Shown piece by piece: positions 52,648 through 60,158 of a stretch of 64,000 nucleotides of DNA. The stretch comes from Dysgonomonas sp. UBA7710 (GTDB lineage Bacteria > Bacteroidota > Bacteroidia > Bacteroidales > Dysgonomonadaceae). The DNA lies in NCBI RefSeq assembly GCF_002482385.1, contig NZ_DLFW01000035.1:77128-141127 (forward strand). The letters are read 5' to 3'. Both the position numbers and the translations under genes were made by a program. The notes beneath the pieces are model-generated. The model saw only the letters and a program-made list of their open reading frames with translations, did not search any database and had not been told where the DNA came from. Every line of letters begins with the position of its first letter. Position 1 is the first letter of the stretch.

Positions 52648-53604
52648 ATGGGGCACAACCACGACCACGGGCACAACCACTCGCACAGTGCGAATAAAAA
52701 GACCCTGACCATTAGCTTGGTTATCATTACGGTGTATATGGCAGTAGAGGTAATCGGCGGATTACTGACTAACAGCCTTGCACTATTAGCCGATGCCGGG
52801 CATATGTTGAGCGATGCAGTATCATTGTTCATTGCATTGATGGCATTTAAGTTCAGCAGCAAGGTTGCCAACTACGGCAAGACCTACGGCTACAAAAGAT
52901 TTGAAATATTAGCGGCGGTTATCAATGGCGCAACGCTGATACTGATTTCAGCCTATATCATTTACGAAGCGATAGAACGCTTCCAGAACCCGCCGGAAAT
53001 TCAATCAAGCGGTATGCTCATCGTGGCATTCATCGGCTTACTCGTTAATGTGCTTGTAGCCTGGATAATGATGCGTGGGGCTGACGTAAAGGAAAACCTG
53101 AATATGCGGGGAGCCTATCTGCACGTAATCAGTGATATGCTCGGTTCTGTTGGTGCAATTATCGCCGCATTGCTTATTATGTTCTTTGGTTGGGGATGGG
53201 CAGACCCTTTGGCAAGTATCATCGTTTCGATACTGGTATTGAGAAGTGGGTATTTAGTTACCAAATCATCGGTACACGTATTGATGGAAGGCACACCCCA
53301 AAATGTTGAAGTGGATAAGGTCACTGAAAAAATCCTTAATACCGATGGTATTAAAAGTATCCACGACCTGCATATTTGGACAATTACAAGTGGCTTGAAT
53401 GCACTTACGTGCCACGCCGTTGTAAATGAAAAAATGACTATTGGAGAAAGTGAAATATTACTTCGTAAAGTAGAACACGAATTAGAGCATATGAATATTC
53501 ATCACGTTACCATCCAGTTGGAAACATCAGCACATCTACACGATAATTCGGTATTATGTATTGTAAAGGCTGAACCGTCAGGGCACGACCAGCATACTCA
53601 TTAA
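52648..53604 (+). CDS. Cation diffusion facilitator exporter (CzcD type)
   Basis: 318 aa with a histidine-rich N-terminus (GHNHDHGHNHSHS), six membrane helices and the CDF site residues HxxxD-like ADAGHMLSDAVSLF (about 50) and LHVISDMLGS (about 158), then a cytoplasmic metal-binding domain ending HDNSVLC...DQHTH. Exports Zn(II) and related ions out of the cytoplasm. In an operon with the lipoprotein downstream (48 bases) under box 2. Confidence 0.92.
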   Translation: MGHNHDHGHNHSHSANKKTLTISLVIITVYMAVEVIGGLLTNSLALLADAGHMLSDAVSLFIALMAFKFSSKVANYGKTYGYKRFEILAAVINGATLILISAYIIYEAIERFQNPPEIQSSGMLIVAFIGLLVNVLVAWIMMRGADVKENLNMRGAYLHVISDMLGSVGAIIAALLIMFFGWGWADPLASIIVSILVLRSGYLVTKSSVHVLMEGTPQNVEVDKVTEKILNTDGIKSIHDLHIWTITSGLNALTCHAVVNEKMTIGESEILLRKVEHELEHMNIHHVTIQLETSAHLHDNSVLCIVKAEPSGHDQHTH

Positions 53605-53652
53605 TCTTGCTGGAATAAAATCAAGTTTTTAATCTCTAAAAAATAAATAGAA

Positions 53653-54042
53653 ATGAAAGTAAACAAATTATTAATAGGTGCATTCGCCTCGTTAGCGATT
53701 TTCTTAGCATCTTGCGGGGGCGATACCAAAACAGCAAAAGACGGACACGCACACACCGAGGGCGACGGGCACGACCACGCTACGGAACAGGTGGTTGAAA
53801 AAACCACCGAAAAAATTACAGCAAAAGACAGGAACGAAAAAGGCGAGCTGATTGATGCCCACGGAGATTTGATTACAGGCTGTCCTGGTCATAAAGAAAT
53901 GATAGGTTCAGAGGGTGATATGTGTCCGAAATGTGAGTATATGACTATGATACCTATCACTTGGGATATTACCGGGGTTGATACCGTAAGGGTAACAACA
54001 TTGGCCGATTACAATCCTCCTGCCGACAAACTGAAAAAATAA
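53653..54042 (+). CDS. Small metal-binding lipoprotein
   Basis: 129 aa. Lipobox LASCGG (Cys at 21), then a His-rich stretch (DGHAHTEGDGHDHATE) and a CPGH...CPKCEYMTMI motif of the heavy-metal-binding-domain type. Probably binds copper or zinc outside the cytoplasm. Follows the CDF gene. Confidence 0.75.
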   Translation: MKVNKLLIGAFASLAIFLASCGGDTKTAKDGHAHTEGDGHDHATEQVVEKTTEKITAKDRNEKGELIDAHGDLITGCPGHKEMIGSEGDMCPKCEYMTMIPITWDITGVDTVRVTTLADYNPPADKLKK

Positions 54043-54070
54043 TATAGAACTTAGCTTTATTGCGTTTGCT

Positions 54071-54108
54071 AAAACGGCGGTTCCTTAATTGGGACTGTCG
54101 TTTTTTTT
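54071..54108 (+). terminator. Terminator after the lipoprotein gene
   Basis: Stem AACGGCGGTTCC / GGGACTGTCGTT (one bulge, G-U pairs) with a short loop and eight T following. Confidence 0.75.
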
Positions 54109-54181
54109 ATTCTAATTCTTTACAGAAATAATATTAGGCAGGTTTTATTTATATAGCCTGATATTAAGAAATATCAAATCA

Positions 54182-54245
54182 GTAAATCTTACAATTCAAA
54201 CAAGGAATTTTACAAAGCATTTCTTTTGCAAGGGACTGATATTTG
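54182..54245 (+). promoter_or_regulatory. Metal-regulon box 3 and -7 element (four-helix copper store)
   Basis: Box starts GTAAATCTTACAATTCAAAC at 54182, GGAAT at +22; TTTG at 54242-54245, exactly 60 bases on, 52 before the ATG. Confidence 0.75.
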
Positions 54246-54293
54246 TTAGAAACAGTATAAAATCTATTTTCTTAATTTTTTAAATTTTATATT

Positions 54294-54632
54294 ATGATAC
54301 AAACAAAATTTCAATCGTGTATCGAGGCTTGCCTGAAGTGCGTAGCTATCTGTAACCAATGTGCCATCGCTTGTTTAAATGAAGATGATGTTGCACACGT
54401 AAAAAAATGTATCCAGTTAGACCTGGAATGTGCAGCTATTTGCCAAGCGGCAGCAAACGTATTAAGTCTTGATGGTAAATTTAGCAAAGAGATTTGCAAA
54501 CTATGTGCTGACATTTGCAACGCTTGTGCTGAAGAGTGTGAGAAACACGCTGCAATGGGTATGGAGCATTGTAAAGAATGTGCAGAAGCGTGCAGAGCTT
54601 GTGCAAAGGCTTGTGAGGAAATGGCAGCGTAA
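54294..54632 (+). CDS. Four-helix-bundle copper-storage protein (Csp-like)
   Basis: 112 aa, with 18 Cys spread over helices in CxxxC steps (CIEACLKCVAICNQCAIAC, CKLCADICNACAEEC, CKECAEACRACAKAC). No signal peptide. This is the Csp/DUF326 pattern, a tetrameric bundle that stores Cu(I) in the cytoplasm. Alone between box 3 and a terminator. Confidence 0.92.
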   Translation: MIQTKFQSCIEACLKCVAICNQCAIACLNEDDVAHVKKCIQLDLECAAICQAAANVLSLDGKFSKEICKLCADICNACAEECEKHAAMGMEHCKECAEACRACAKACEEMAA

Positions 54633-54660
54633 TACTGGCATTTTTTTTTGTTTAAAATTC

Positions 54661-54686
54661 AGAGGGTTCTTGCAGCCCTCTTTTTT
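54661..54686 (+). terminator. Terminator after the copper-storage gene
   Basis: Stem AGAGGG / CCCTCT with 9-base loop followed by TTTTT, 28 bases after the stop. Confidence 0.82.
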
Positions 54687-54702
54687 GTGCCCTGTCCAAT
54701 CA

Positions 54703-54766
54703 GTAAATATCACAAATCAAACACGGAAAAGCGTAATGAGGAAGTGACCTTATGTACTGAAATTTG
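54703..54766 (+). promoter_or_regulatory. Metal-regulon box 4 and -7 element (azurin)
   Basis: Box starts GTAAATATCACAAATCAAAC at 54703 with GGAAA at +22; TTTG at 54763-54766, exactly 60 bases on, 39 before the ATG. Confidence 0.75.
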
Positions 54767-54801
54767 CACTATCAGACAACAAAATAAAATCTCAAATAGA
54801 A

Positions 54802-55311
54802 ATGAAAAAGTTAGTGTTAGCATTGTCGGTAATCGCATTTACTGCCTGTAACAACAATCAGCAAAAAGACAAGACCACACAGGAGAGCAATCAGCCTGTA
54901 ATAGAAGAAACAGTTGCCCCCGCAGAAACAGGGAACGAAAATGTAATTACCATTAGCGGCGGCGATGATATGAAATTCGACAAAACCGAACTGAAAGCCA
55001 AAGCAGGCGAAACCTTAAAGCTCATTTTAAAGCACATCGGAAAAGCACCGATTGAGGCAATGGGGCACAATGTTGTTATACTTGCCCAGGGCACAGACTT
55101 CAACGCTTTTGCCAATGCTGCGATAGATGCTAAGGACAACGGCTACATACCTAAAGGAATGGAAAACGCCGTAATCGCAAAAACGGATATGATTGGCGGT
55201 GGGCAAACCACAGAAATTACCTTTACGGCTCCGGCAAAAGGCTCGTATGATTTCCTGTGCTCATTTCCCGGTCATTACATCTATATGAAAGGTAAATTAA
55301 TCGTGGAATAG
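54802..55311 (+). CDS. Azurin-type copper lipoprotein
   Basis: 169 aa. Lipobox FTACNN, a linker, then a cupredoxin fold with the azurin ligands: His in AMGHNVVIL, Cys and His in FLCSFPGHY, Met in IYMKGKL. A blue-copper electron carrier or copper buffer outside the cytoplasm. Controlled by box 4. Confidence 0.92.
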   Translation: MKKLVLALSVIAFTACNNNQQKDKTTQESNQPVIEETVAPAETGNENVITISGGDDMKFDKTELKAKAGETLKLILKHIGKAPIEAMGHNVVILAQGTDFNAFANAAIDAKDNGYIPKGMENAVIAKTDMIGGGQTTEITFTAPAKGSYDFLCSFPGHYIYMKGKLIVE

Positions 55312-55330
55312 AACGGCGATTTCAAAATCA

Positions 55331-55394
55331 GTAAAAATCACAAATCTTACAGGGAATACCATAATAGTAACACCCCGTTTAATACGGAAATTTG
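55331..55394 (+). promoter_or_regulatory. Metal-regulon box 5 and -7 element (small HMA protein)
   Basis: Box starts GTAAAAATCACAAATCTTAC at 55331, GGAAT at +22, AATAG at +32; TTTG at 55391-55394, exactly 60 bases on, 29 before the ATG. Confidence 0.75.
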
Positions 55395-55419
55395 TATCAC
55401 AATAAAAAATAAGTTCAAA

Positions 55420-55665
55420 ATGAAAAATGTAGAATTAAGCATACCAGATATGCAAAGTGCACACTGCCAGTCGAGAGTAAACGGAGCAATCAAAGATATT
55501 GACGGCATTAAAGTAGAAAAACTGGAAGCAGGAAAATTATCTGTTTCAGTTGAAAACGACGAAGTGAAAGAAGAGTTGGTTGAGGCGATTGAAAAAGCAG
55601 GCTACAAAGTTGGCGGCGACGACAGCGAAAAGGCTTCAAGTTGTTCAACAGGATGCTGCGGATAA
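55420..55665 (+). CDS. Small HMA-domain protein with a Cys tail
   Basis: 81 aa. HMA fold: ELSIPDMQSAHCQSRV in place of MxCxxC (a single Cys), then KDIDGIKVEKL, VEAIEKAGYKV. The C-terminus adds SSCSTGCCG, which may complete the metal site. Probably a copper chaperone or sequestering protein. Its 3' side has a terminator. Confidence 0.82.
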   Translation: MKNVELSIPDMQSAHCQSRVNGAIKDIDGIKVEKLEAGKLSVSVENDEVKEELVEAIEKAGYKVGGDDSEKASSCSTGCCG

Positions 55666-55678
55666 GTTTTGGACAGTC

Positions 55679-55714
55679 CCGGAGCAAGTACACCAGTACT
55701 TCTCCGGTATTTTT
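55679..55714 (+). terminator. Terminator after the small HMA gene
   Basis: Stem CCGGAG-c-AAGTAC / GTACTT-CTCCGG with 4-base loop, then a T-rich run (TATTTTTT). Confidence 0.82.
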
Positions 55715-55770
55715 TACCAAAGCTACCCACCGTATGAAACAGTTAAATCTCGTTCCATAAATAAAAAGCA

Positions 55771-56187
55771 ATGTTACAGAAACAAAATTCAGGCGACTGT
55801 TCGGAGATAATGACGAAAGTTTGCAATGTAGCAGACCGGATTATACAGAACAGATTGGACACAGGTAAATCTGCACCGTTTGCCGTACAGCTTACAAACG
55901 AATTGAAAGCAGATTATCACCAGTTGAACAATCTGTTTCTTGTTAAATGTGATATGAGCCTTGAAATTATCTATATCAGGCGCATTATCGAAAAGGTAAA
56001 AGAGTTACTGGTGTACACCGAGCAATCGCTGTCACAAATCGCAAAAGCGTTAGGCTATCAAAAGCCGACGGAACTATCCGAGCAATTAATGACCTATACG
56101 GGATTAACGTCTGCCCATTTTAAGCAGATAAGAAAAAACAAGCTCGAAATCATCAGAAGACAACAGGAAAAGCAAAACGAACTATAA
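55771..56187 (+). CDS. Short AraC-family regulator without HMA domain
   Basis: 138 aa, a DNA-binding domain like those of the two HMA-AraC proteins: IEKVKELLVYTEQSLSQIAK and LTSAHFKQIRKNK. The N-terminal HMA part is missing. It lies behind a terminator, has no metal box of its own, and is followed by the reductase gene 101 bases on. May compete at, or assist, the shared boxes. Confidence 0.78.
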   Translation: MLQKQNSGDCSEIMTKVCNVADRIIQNRLDTGKSAPFAVQLTNELKADYHQLNNLFLVKCDMSLEIIYIRRIIEKVKELLVYTEQSLSQIAKALGYQKPTELSEQLMTYTGLTSAHFKQIRKNKLEIIRRQQEKQNEL

Positions 56188-56288
56188 TTATCAGAACAGC
56201 AAACTAGAAGTCTTTATGAAACCTCGCTTTGTGTACAGGAGCAGAGGTTTTCTTTTTATCAGCAATGCAAGACAGGAAAAACCGAGGG

Positions 56289-57359
56289 ATGAAGAAATAC
56301 ACGTGGCGAACACATAAAATTATAAAGGAAACCGAAGATACCATTACTCTATACTTTGACACGGAGCAGCAGGCGTTTACCTACCTGCCCGGTCAGTACC
56401 TCAACATCAGGCTTACCGTAAACGGCGAACTGCTCATACGTTCGTATTCGTTCAGTTCTGTGCCGTCTGACGAATTTCCCGCCATTACTATTAAAAGGGT
56501 TACAGGTGGAAAGATGAGCAATTACATCTTAGATAATGCAGACAACATCGAAACCTGGGAAATAGAAGCCCCATTTGGCAGCTTTGTTTTAGAAAAACCG
56601 ATAGCCGAGCAATCCCAAATTGTTTTACTGGCAGGCGGTAGCGGTATTTCTCCGTTATATGCAATGCTGAAAAGCGTTGAAAACAGCAATCAAATACCCT
56701 TACTGGTGTACAGCAATAAAACACCGGAAGAAACCATATTTTGGAATGAACTGGAAGCGATGCAGGCAGCGCAAGAATTGAATATTTGTTATTCCTTTAC
56801 TACACCTGATTTTATTTCCACCAAACTCAACCACGTTGCAGGCAGGTTCAATCTGCTTGTTTTACGTTCGGTCATTAAAAGACTGGTTGGCGAGGTTGCT
56901 GAAGCCCATTATTACATCTGCGGACCCAATGGGCTGATGGATTTATACCGGGATGCATTAACGGGTTTGAACATTCCCGAAGACCATATCCATTTGGAAT
57001 ACTTCGACCCGGTTCCGGAGAATGCGGGCGATTTGGAAACGGACGGTACTGTTAAGGATGTGATTGTAAACTATTACGAGGATTACTACGAGAACGAGGA
57101 AAAGCAAACGTATGAATGCACATCGCTCATTGAGGTGCAGCCGAAGCAGTCGCTTCTGGATGCGATGAAAGAGCACCATATCAAAGTGGCGAGTTCCTGT
57201 AAGAATGGAACCTGCGGGGCTTGTTGGGCAGTAAAAACCGATGGCGAAGTTCGGATGCTCCATAACGGGGCACTGACAGAACAGGATATGGCAGAGGGAA
57301 TAATTTTGCTGTGCCAAAGCTACCCGATGAATGCGGATGTTTGTGTTACGGTACAGTAA
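56289..57359 (+). CDS. Ferredoxin-NADP-reductase-type flavoprotein with 2Fe-2S domain
   Basis: 356 aa from the ATG at 56289. FAD domain (LPGQYLNIR, IRSYSFSS), NAD(P) domain (VLLAGGSGISPLYAML, YYICGPNGLMD) and a C-terminal plant-type 2Fe-2S domain (ASSCKNGTCGACWAVK). Transfers electrons from NAD(P)H to an unknown partner, possibly keeping metal proteins reduced. Ends at a two-way hairpin. Confidence 0.9.
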   Translation: MKKYTWRTHKIIKETEDTITLYFDTEQQAFTYLPGQYLNIRLTVNGELLIRSYSFSSVPSDEFPAITIKRVTGGKMSNYILDNADNIETWEIEAPFGSFVLEKPIAEQSQIVLLAGGSGISPLYAMLKSVENSNQIPLLVYSNKTPEETIFWNELEAMQAAQELNICYSFTTPDFISTKLNHVAGRFNLLVLRSVIKRLVGEVAEAHYYICGPNGLMDLYRDALTGLNIPEDHIHLEYFDPVPENAGDLETDGTVKDVIVNYYEDYYENEEKQTYECTSLIEVQPKQSLLDAMKEHHIKVASSCKNGTCGACWAVKTDGEVRMLHNGALTEQDMAEGIILLCQSYPMNADVCVTVQ

Positions 57360-57374
57360 TATCCATATAGAAAG

Positions 57375-57414
57375 AGGGCAAAATTACAGCTTTTTATAGC
57401 TGCTGTTTTGCCCT
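57375..57414. terminator. Bidirectional terminator hairpin
   Basis: Arms AGGGCAAAA (57375-57383) and TTTTGCCCT (57406-57414), inner CAGC/GCTG. Shared by the reductase gene and the convergent gene ending at 57425. Confidence 0.78.
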
Positions 57415-57424
57415 TGTTGTTTTA

Positions 57425-57736
57425 TCATTCTTTTTTTAGTGCCAGTTTGCGGAGCATTGCCGTACTCATACTATCGGTATAAGCACCATAAGCCGTAACC
57501 AAAATTCCTTTTAAACCGTCTTTCGAGGCAATGCCATATACCGTAGCCTCATCGCTTGGGTTGCTTTCGCCCTCATAGCGATAGACCTGCTCAATCTCAA
57601 AATCATCATTGGTATATTTGTTACCGCCGCAGATTAAACAGTTCTCTTCGAGGTTGAAATCCACGTTATACCCCTCGTTGCGTAGGTTCTGTATCGCTAC
57701 CAAAACCGTAGCGTATTTGTACGTTACATTTGTCAT
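57425..57736 (-). CDS. Conserved hypothetical protein (103 aa)
   Basis: 103 aa soluble protein, MTNVTYKYATVLVAIQNLRN, with a CLICGG pair (about 34-38) and IASKDGLKGILVTAYGAYTD. Short homologues in Bacteroidota have sometimes been called phosphoribosylpyrophosphate synthetase, but nothing here supports that activity. Function unknown. Confidence 0.65.
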   Translation of the reverse strand: MTNVTYKYATVLVAIQNLRNEGYNVDFNLEENCLICGGNKYTNDDFEIEQVYRYEGESNPSDEATVYGIASKDGLKGILVTAYGAYTDSMSTAMLRKLALKKE

Positions 57737-57781
57737 AGTAATAGTATTTTAAATTGCTGCTTACCGTTCCCTACTTTCCTG

Positions 57782-58048
57782 TCAGAAATCTTCTTTCAGT
57801 AGGTCTTTGAGCTTCCGGTGCTGTATGCACAGTTCGGCATACATTGTTTTCAGCCTGCTGTTTTCTTCGTTTAAATTTACCAATTCTACAAGAATATCCA
57901 TCCCTAAATCCTTGTATTTGTGTTTCAGTTCAAAAATGTTCGTGCCGTAAACGCCGTATTTCTCGAAAAGTTCCAGTCCGCTTTTGCCTGCGTTGTAATC
58001 TTTCAGCACCTTTAAAACCTGATGTTCGTTGCTCTTTTTGTTCTTCAT
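57782..58048 (-). CDS. IS3-type OrfA-like helix-turn-helix protein, solitary
   Basis: 88 aa: a helix-turn-helix (SGLELFEKYGVYGTNIFELKHK) and a leucine-zipper-like end (NEENSRLKTMYAELCIQHRKLK), the pattern of IS3-family OrfA. No OrfB or terminal inverted repeats are visible, so it is a remnant or a domesticated DNA-binding protein. Confidence 0.6.
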   Translation of the reverse strand: MKNKKSNEHQVLKVLKDYNAGKSGLELFEKYGVYGTNIFELKHKYKDLGMDILVELVNLNEENSRLKTMYAELCIQHRKLKDLLKEDF

Positions 58049-58155
58049 TTTTATACGGATGTTGTCTGTTACAAAATTCCGTAAGATGGTCGGAAGTAGC
58101 TATGTACTTTTCCTTGTTTAGTTTATGATATTTAATGTTACTGCACCGATTTTCA

Positions 58156-58219
58156 TAAAATTTCACAAAACAAAGCCGGAATATCATAATAGTTTGTCGG
58201 GGACAAATGCAGAATTTTG
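58156..58219 (+). promoter_or_regulatory. Metal-regulon box 6 and -7 element (second HMA-AraC)
   Basis: Box start at 58156 (TAAAATTTCACAAAACAAAG), GGAAT at +22 and AATAG at +32; TTTG at 58216-58219, exactly 60 bases on, 40 before the ATG. Predicts autoregulation of this regulator. Confidence 0.72.
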
Positions 58220-58255
58220 ACCATTGAATAAAGGAACTTATACATTTTAGAAGCT

Positions 58256-58846
58256 ATGACACTATTAATAAAAGGAATGGTGTGTAATAGATGTACCTAT
58301 GTTCTTGAACAGGAATTGACAGCGTTGGGTTTTGAGGTTTTGGATATAAAACTGGGGCAAGCCATCATAAAGGATACGACAGACTTTTCGCAGAAGTTGG
58401 GAGTAATCAAAACGATGCTGAAAGGCATCGGCTTGGAACTGATGTACAACAAAAACCAAAAGACAATAAACAGGATAAAAGAGTTGGTGGAGAAAGGTAT
58501 CACGTTGCAACTGCAAAGCGGCAAACCTACCAAATTCACAACCTTAATCAGTGGCAAGCTGCACAAGAACTACGATACATTGAGTGCCTTATTCTCTTCA
58601 GTGGAGGGAATTACACTCGAAAAGTACATCATTCGTCGGAAGATTGAAAAAGTAAAAGACCTTTTGGTACATACCGAAATGTCGCTGACCGAGATTGCCC
58701 ACGTACTGGGGTACAGCAGTCAGGCATACCTTTCCAACCAGTTGAAAAAACACACGGGCTTTACATCAAGCTATTTCAAGCAGGTAAAGCAGGAACACGG
58801 GCAAGCCGTTACTATGCAGATGGACGAAGCGCAAACCCCGCATTAA
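58256..58846 (+). CDS. HMA-AraC fusion regulator (metal-sensing candidate), second copy
   Basis: 196 aa. N-terminal HMA-like domain with GMVCNRC (about 7-13), then an AraC DNA-binding domain: IEKVKDLLVHTEMSLTEIAH and LGYSSQAYLSNQLKKHTGFT. Paralogue of the 49495 protein. Preceded by its own box 6 and followed by the RND operon with box 7. Confidence 0.8.
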   Translation: MTLLIKGMVCNRCTYVLEQELTALGFEVLDIKLGQAIIKDTTDFSQKLGVIKTMLKGIGLELMYNKNQKTINRIKELVEKGITLQLQSGKPTKFTTLISGKLHKNYDTLSALFSSVEGITLEKYIIRRKIEKVKDLLVHTEMSLTEIAHVLGYSSQAYLSNQLKKHTGFTSSYFKQVKQEHGQAVTMQMDEAQTPH

Positions 58847-58900
58847 GGGTTTTTCAATCCATCCCCAAGCATTTTGCTATTTTTTTAATGCAGGCATCGG

Positions 58901-58930
58901 AGCTACTGAAACATCAGTAGCTCTGTTTGT
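58901..58930 (+). terminator. Terminator after the second HMA-AraC gene
   Basis: 9-base perfect stem AGCTACTGA / TCAGTAGCT with loop AACA and a moderate T-rich tail (CTGTTTGTTT). Confidence 0.7.
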
Positions 58931-58958
58931 TTCAGGCAGATACCACCAAATCAAAAAA

Positions 58959-59022
58959 GTAAATTTCACAACTTTTACCCGTCATTTCGTATAGCTGCAC
59001 CTTATCTGTAACCCGACCTTTG
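58959..59022 (+). promoter_or_regulatory. Metal-regulon box 7 and -7 element (RND operon)
   Basis: Box starts GTAAATTTCACAACTTTTAC at 58959; TTTG at 59019-59022, exactly 60 bases on. More diverged than the others in the second half (GTCAT at +22). Confidence 0.68.
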
Positions 59023-59084
59023 CCTCTGTATTTAAAATTTTCAAAGTTTAACTAAACAAAGAAGCGTAACAAAATAAATGTAAG

Positions 59085-60155
59085 ATGAGAACAAGTAAAA
59101 TTGGTTTGTTATCCCTCTTCCTTATCGGAGCCGGATTGATACAGAGTTGCAAACAAAAAAAAGAAAAACAGTTAAAAGATGAGCCTCCGGTAGTAACCGT
59201 AGCCACTATCAACAGTTCGGAAACCGAGCAATCCGTTTCCTATTCGGGTTCCATTGTTCCCGACAATATGACCACCGTAAGTTTTGCCGTTCCCGGCACG
59301 ATTAACAGCGTGGGTGTGAATGAGGGGCAGCGAGTGAGCAAAGGACAGTTCCTTGCAAGCATTGATGCCACCGAGTACGAAGCAGCATTGCAGATTGCCA
59401 ATGCCAGTTTAGAGCAGAGCCAGGATGCGTTCAGAAGATTTGATGAACTGTACAAAAAAGGAAGTTTCCCTGAAAAGGATTACATCGACATCAAAACCAA
59501 AGTAGCGCAGGCAGAGGCCAATAAAAAAATCAACCGCAAGCGCATTGCCGACAGCCGTTTGCATTCGCCTACCAATGGTATCATTACCGTGAAAACTGCC
59601 GAGGTTGGCGGTATGGCAGCACCGGGCGTTCCTGCCTTTACCATTGTAAAAACAGATATGGTATATGCTCAGTTTGCCGTACCCGAAAGCGAAATCGGCA
59701 GCTTTAAACAAGGGATGCAGGTAGATGTGAACATTCCTACATTGCAACGCAATTTTACGGGTAAAATCACAATCATTAATCCCGTAGCTGATGAAATTTC
59801 AAAAGCATTTACCCTTAAAGTACGCTTGGCCAATCCGGGCGGCGTGCTGATGCCGGGAATGATTACCGAAGTGCTTGCAGGCGTTCCGGTAAAGGTTAAG
59901 CAGGTACGTGTACCACTTACCGCCATCATCAACAATGTAGATAAAATCCCGCACGTGTACGTGGTGGATAAGAATAACACAGCAAAGCTGAAAAGGGTTA
60001 CAGTGGGCAAAATCGTAGGCGATGCGGTTATTATAACCGATGGTCTTAACGAAAGCCAGACCATTATCCTTGCCGGGCAAAACAACGTGAAAGACGGGCA
60101 GAAAGTAAAAGCGCAAACTACATCGGTAACAGCATCAGCCCCAAAATCTGAATAA
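59085..60155 (+). CDS. RND periplasmic adaptor lipoprotein
   Basis: 356 aa. Lipobox IQSCKQ, biotinyl-lipoyl-type hairpin (VSFAVPGTINSVGVNEGQRV), a short coiled-coil, and beta-barrel domains (MAAPGVPAFTIV). Links the inner-membrane pump to the outer-membrane channel. First gene of the operon; four bases to the pump gene. Confidence 0.9.
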   Translation: MRTSKIGLLSLFLIGAGLIQSCKQKKEKQLKDEPPVVTVATINSSETEQSVSYSGSIVPDNMTTVSFAVPGTINSVGVNEGQRVSKGQFLASIDATEYEAALQIANASLEQSQDAFRRFDELYKKGSFPEKDYIDIKTKVAQAEANKKINRKRIADSRLHSPTNGIITVKTAEVGGMAAPGVPAFTIVKTDMVYAQFAVPESEIGSFKQGMQVDVNIPTLQRNFTGKITIINPVADEISKAFTLKVRLANPGGVLMPGMITEVLAGVPVKVKQVRVPLTAIINNVDKIPHVYVVDKNNTAKLKRVTVGKIVGDAVIITDGLNESQTIILAGQNNVKDGQKVKAQTTSVTASAPKSE

Positions 60156-60158
60156 TTT

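Noticed and set aside
57425..57736. Phosphoribosylpyrophosphate synthetase
   Set aside because: Only 103 aa and without the PRPP-binding motif; the name seems to be an inherited misannotation.
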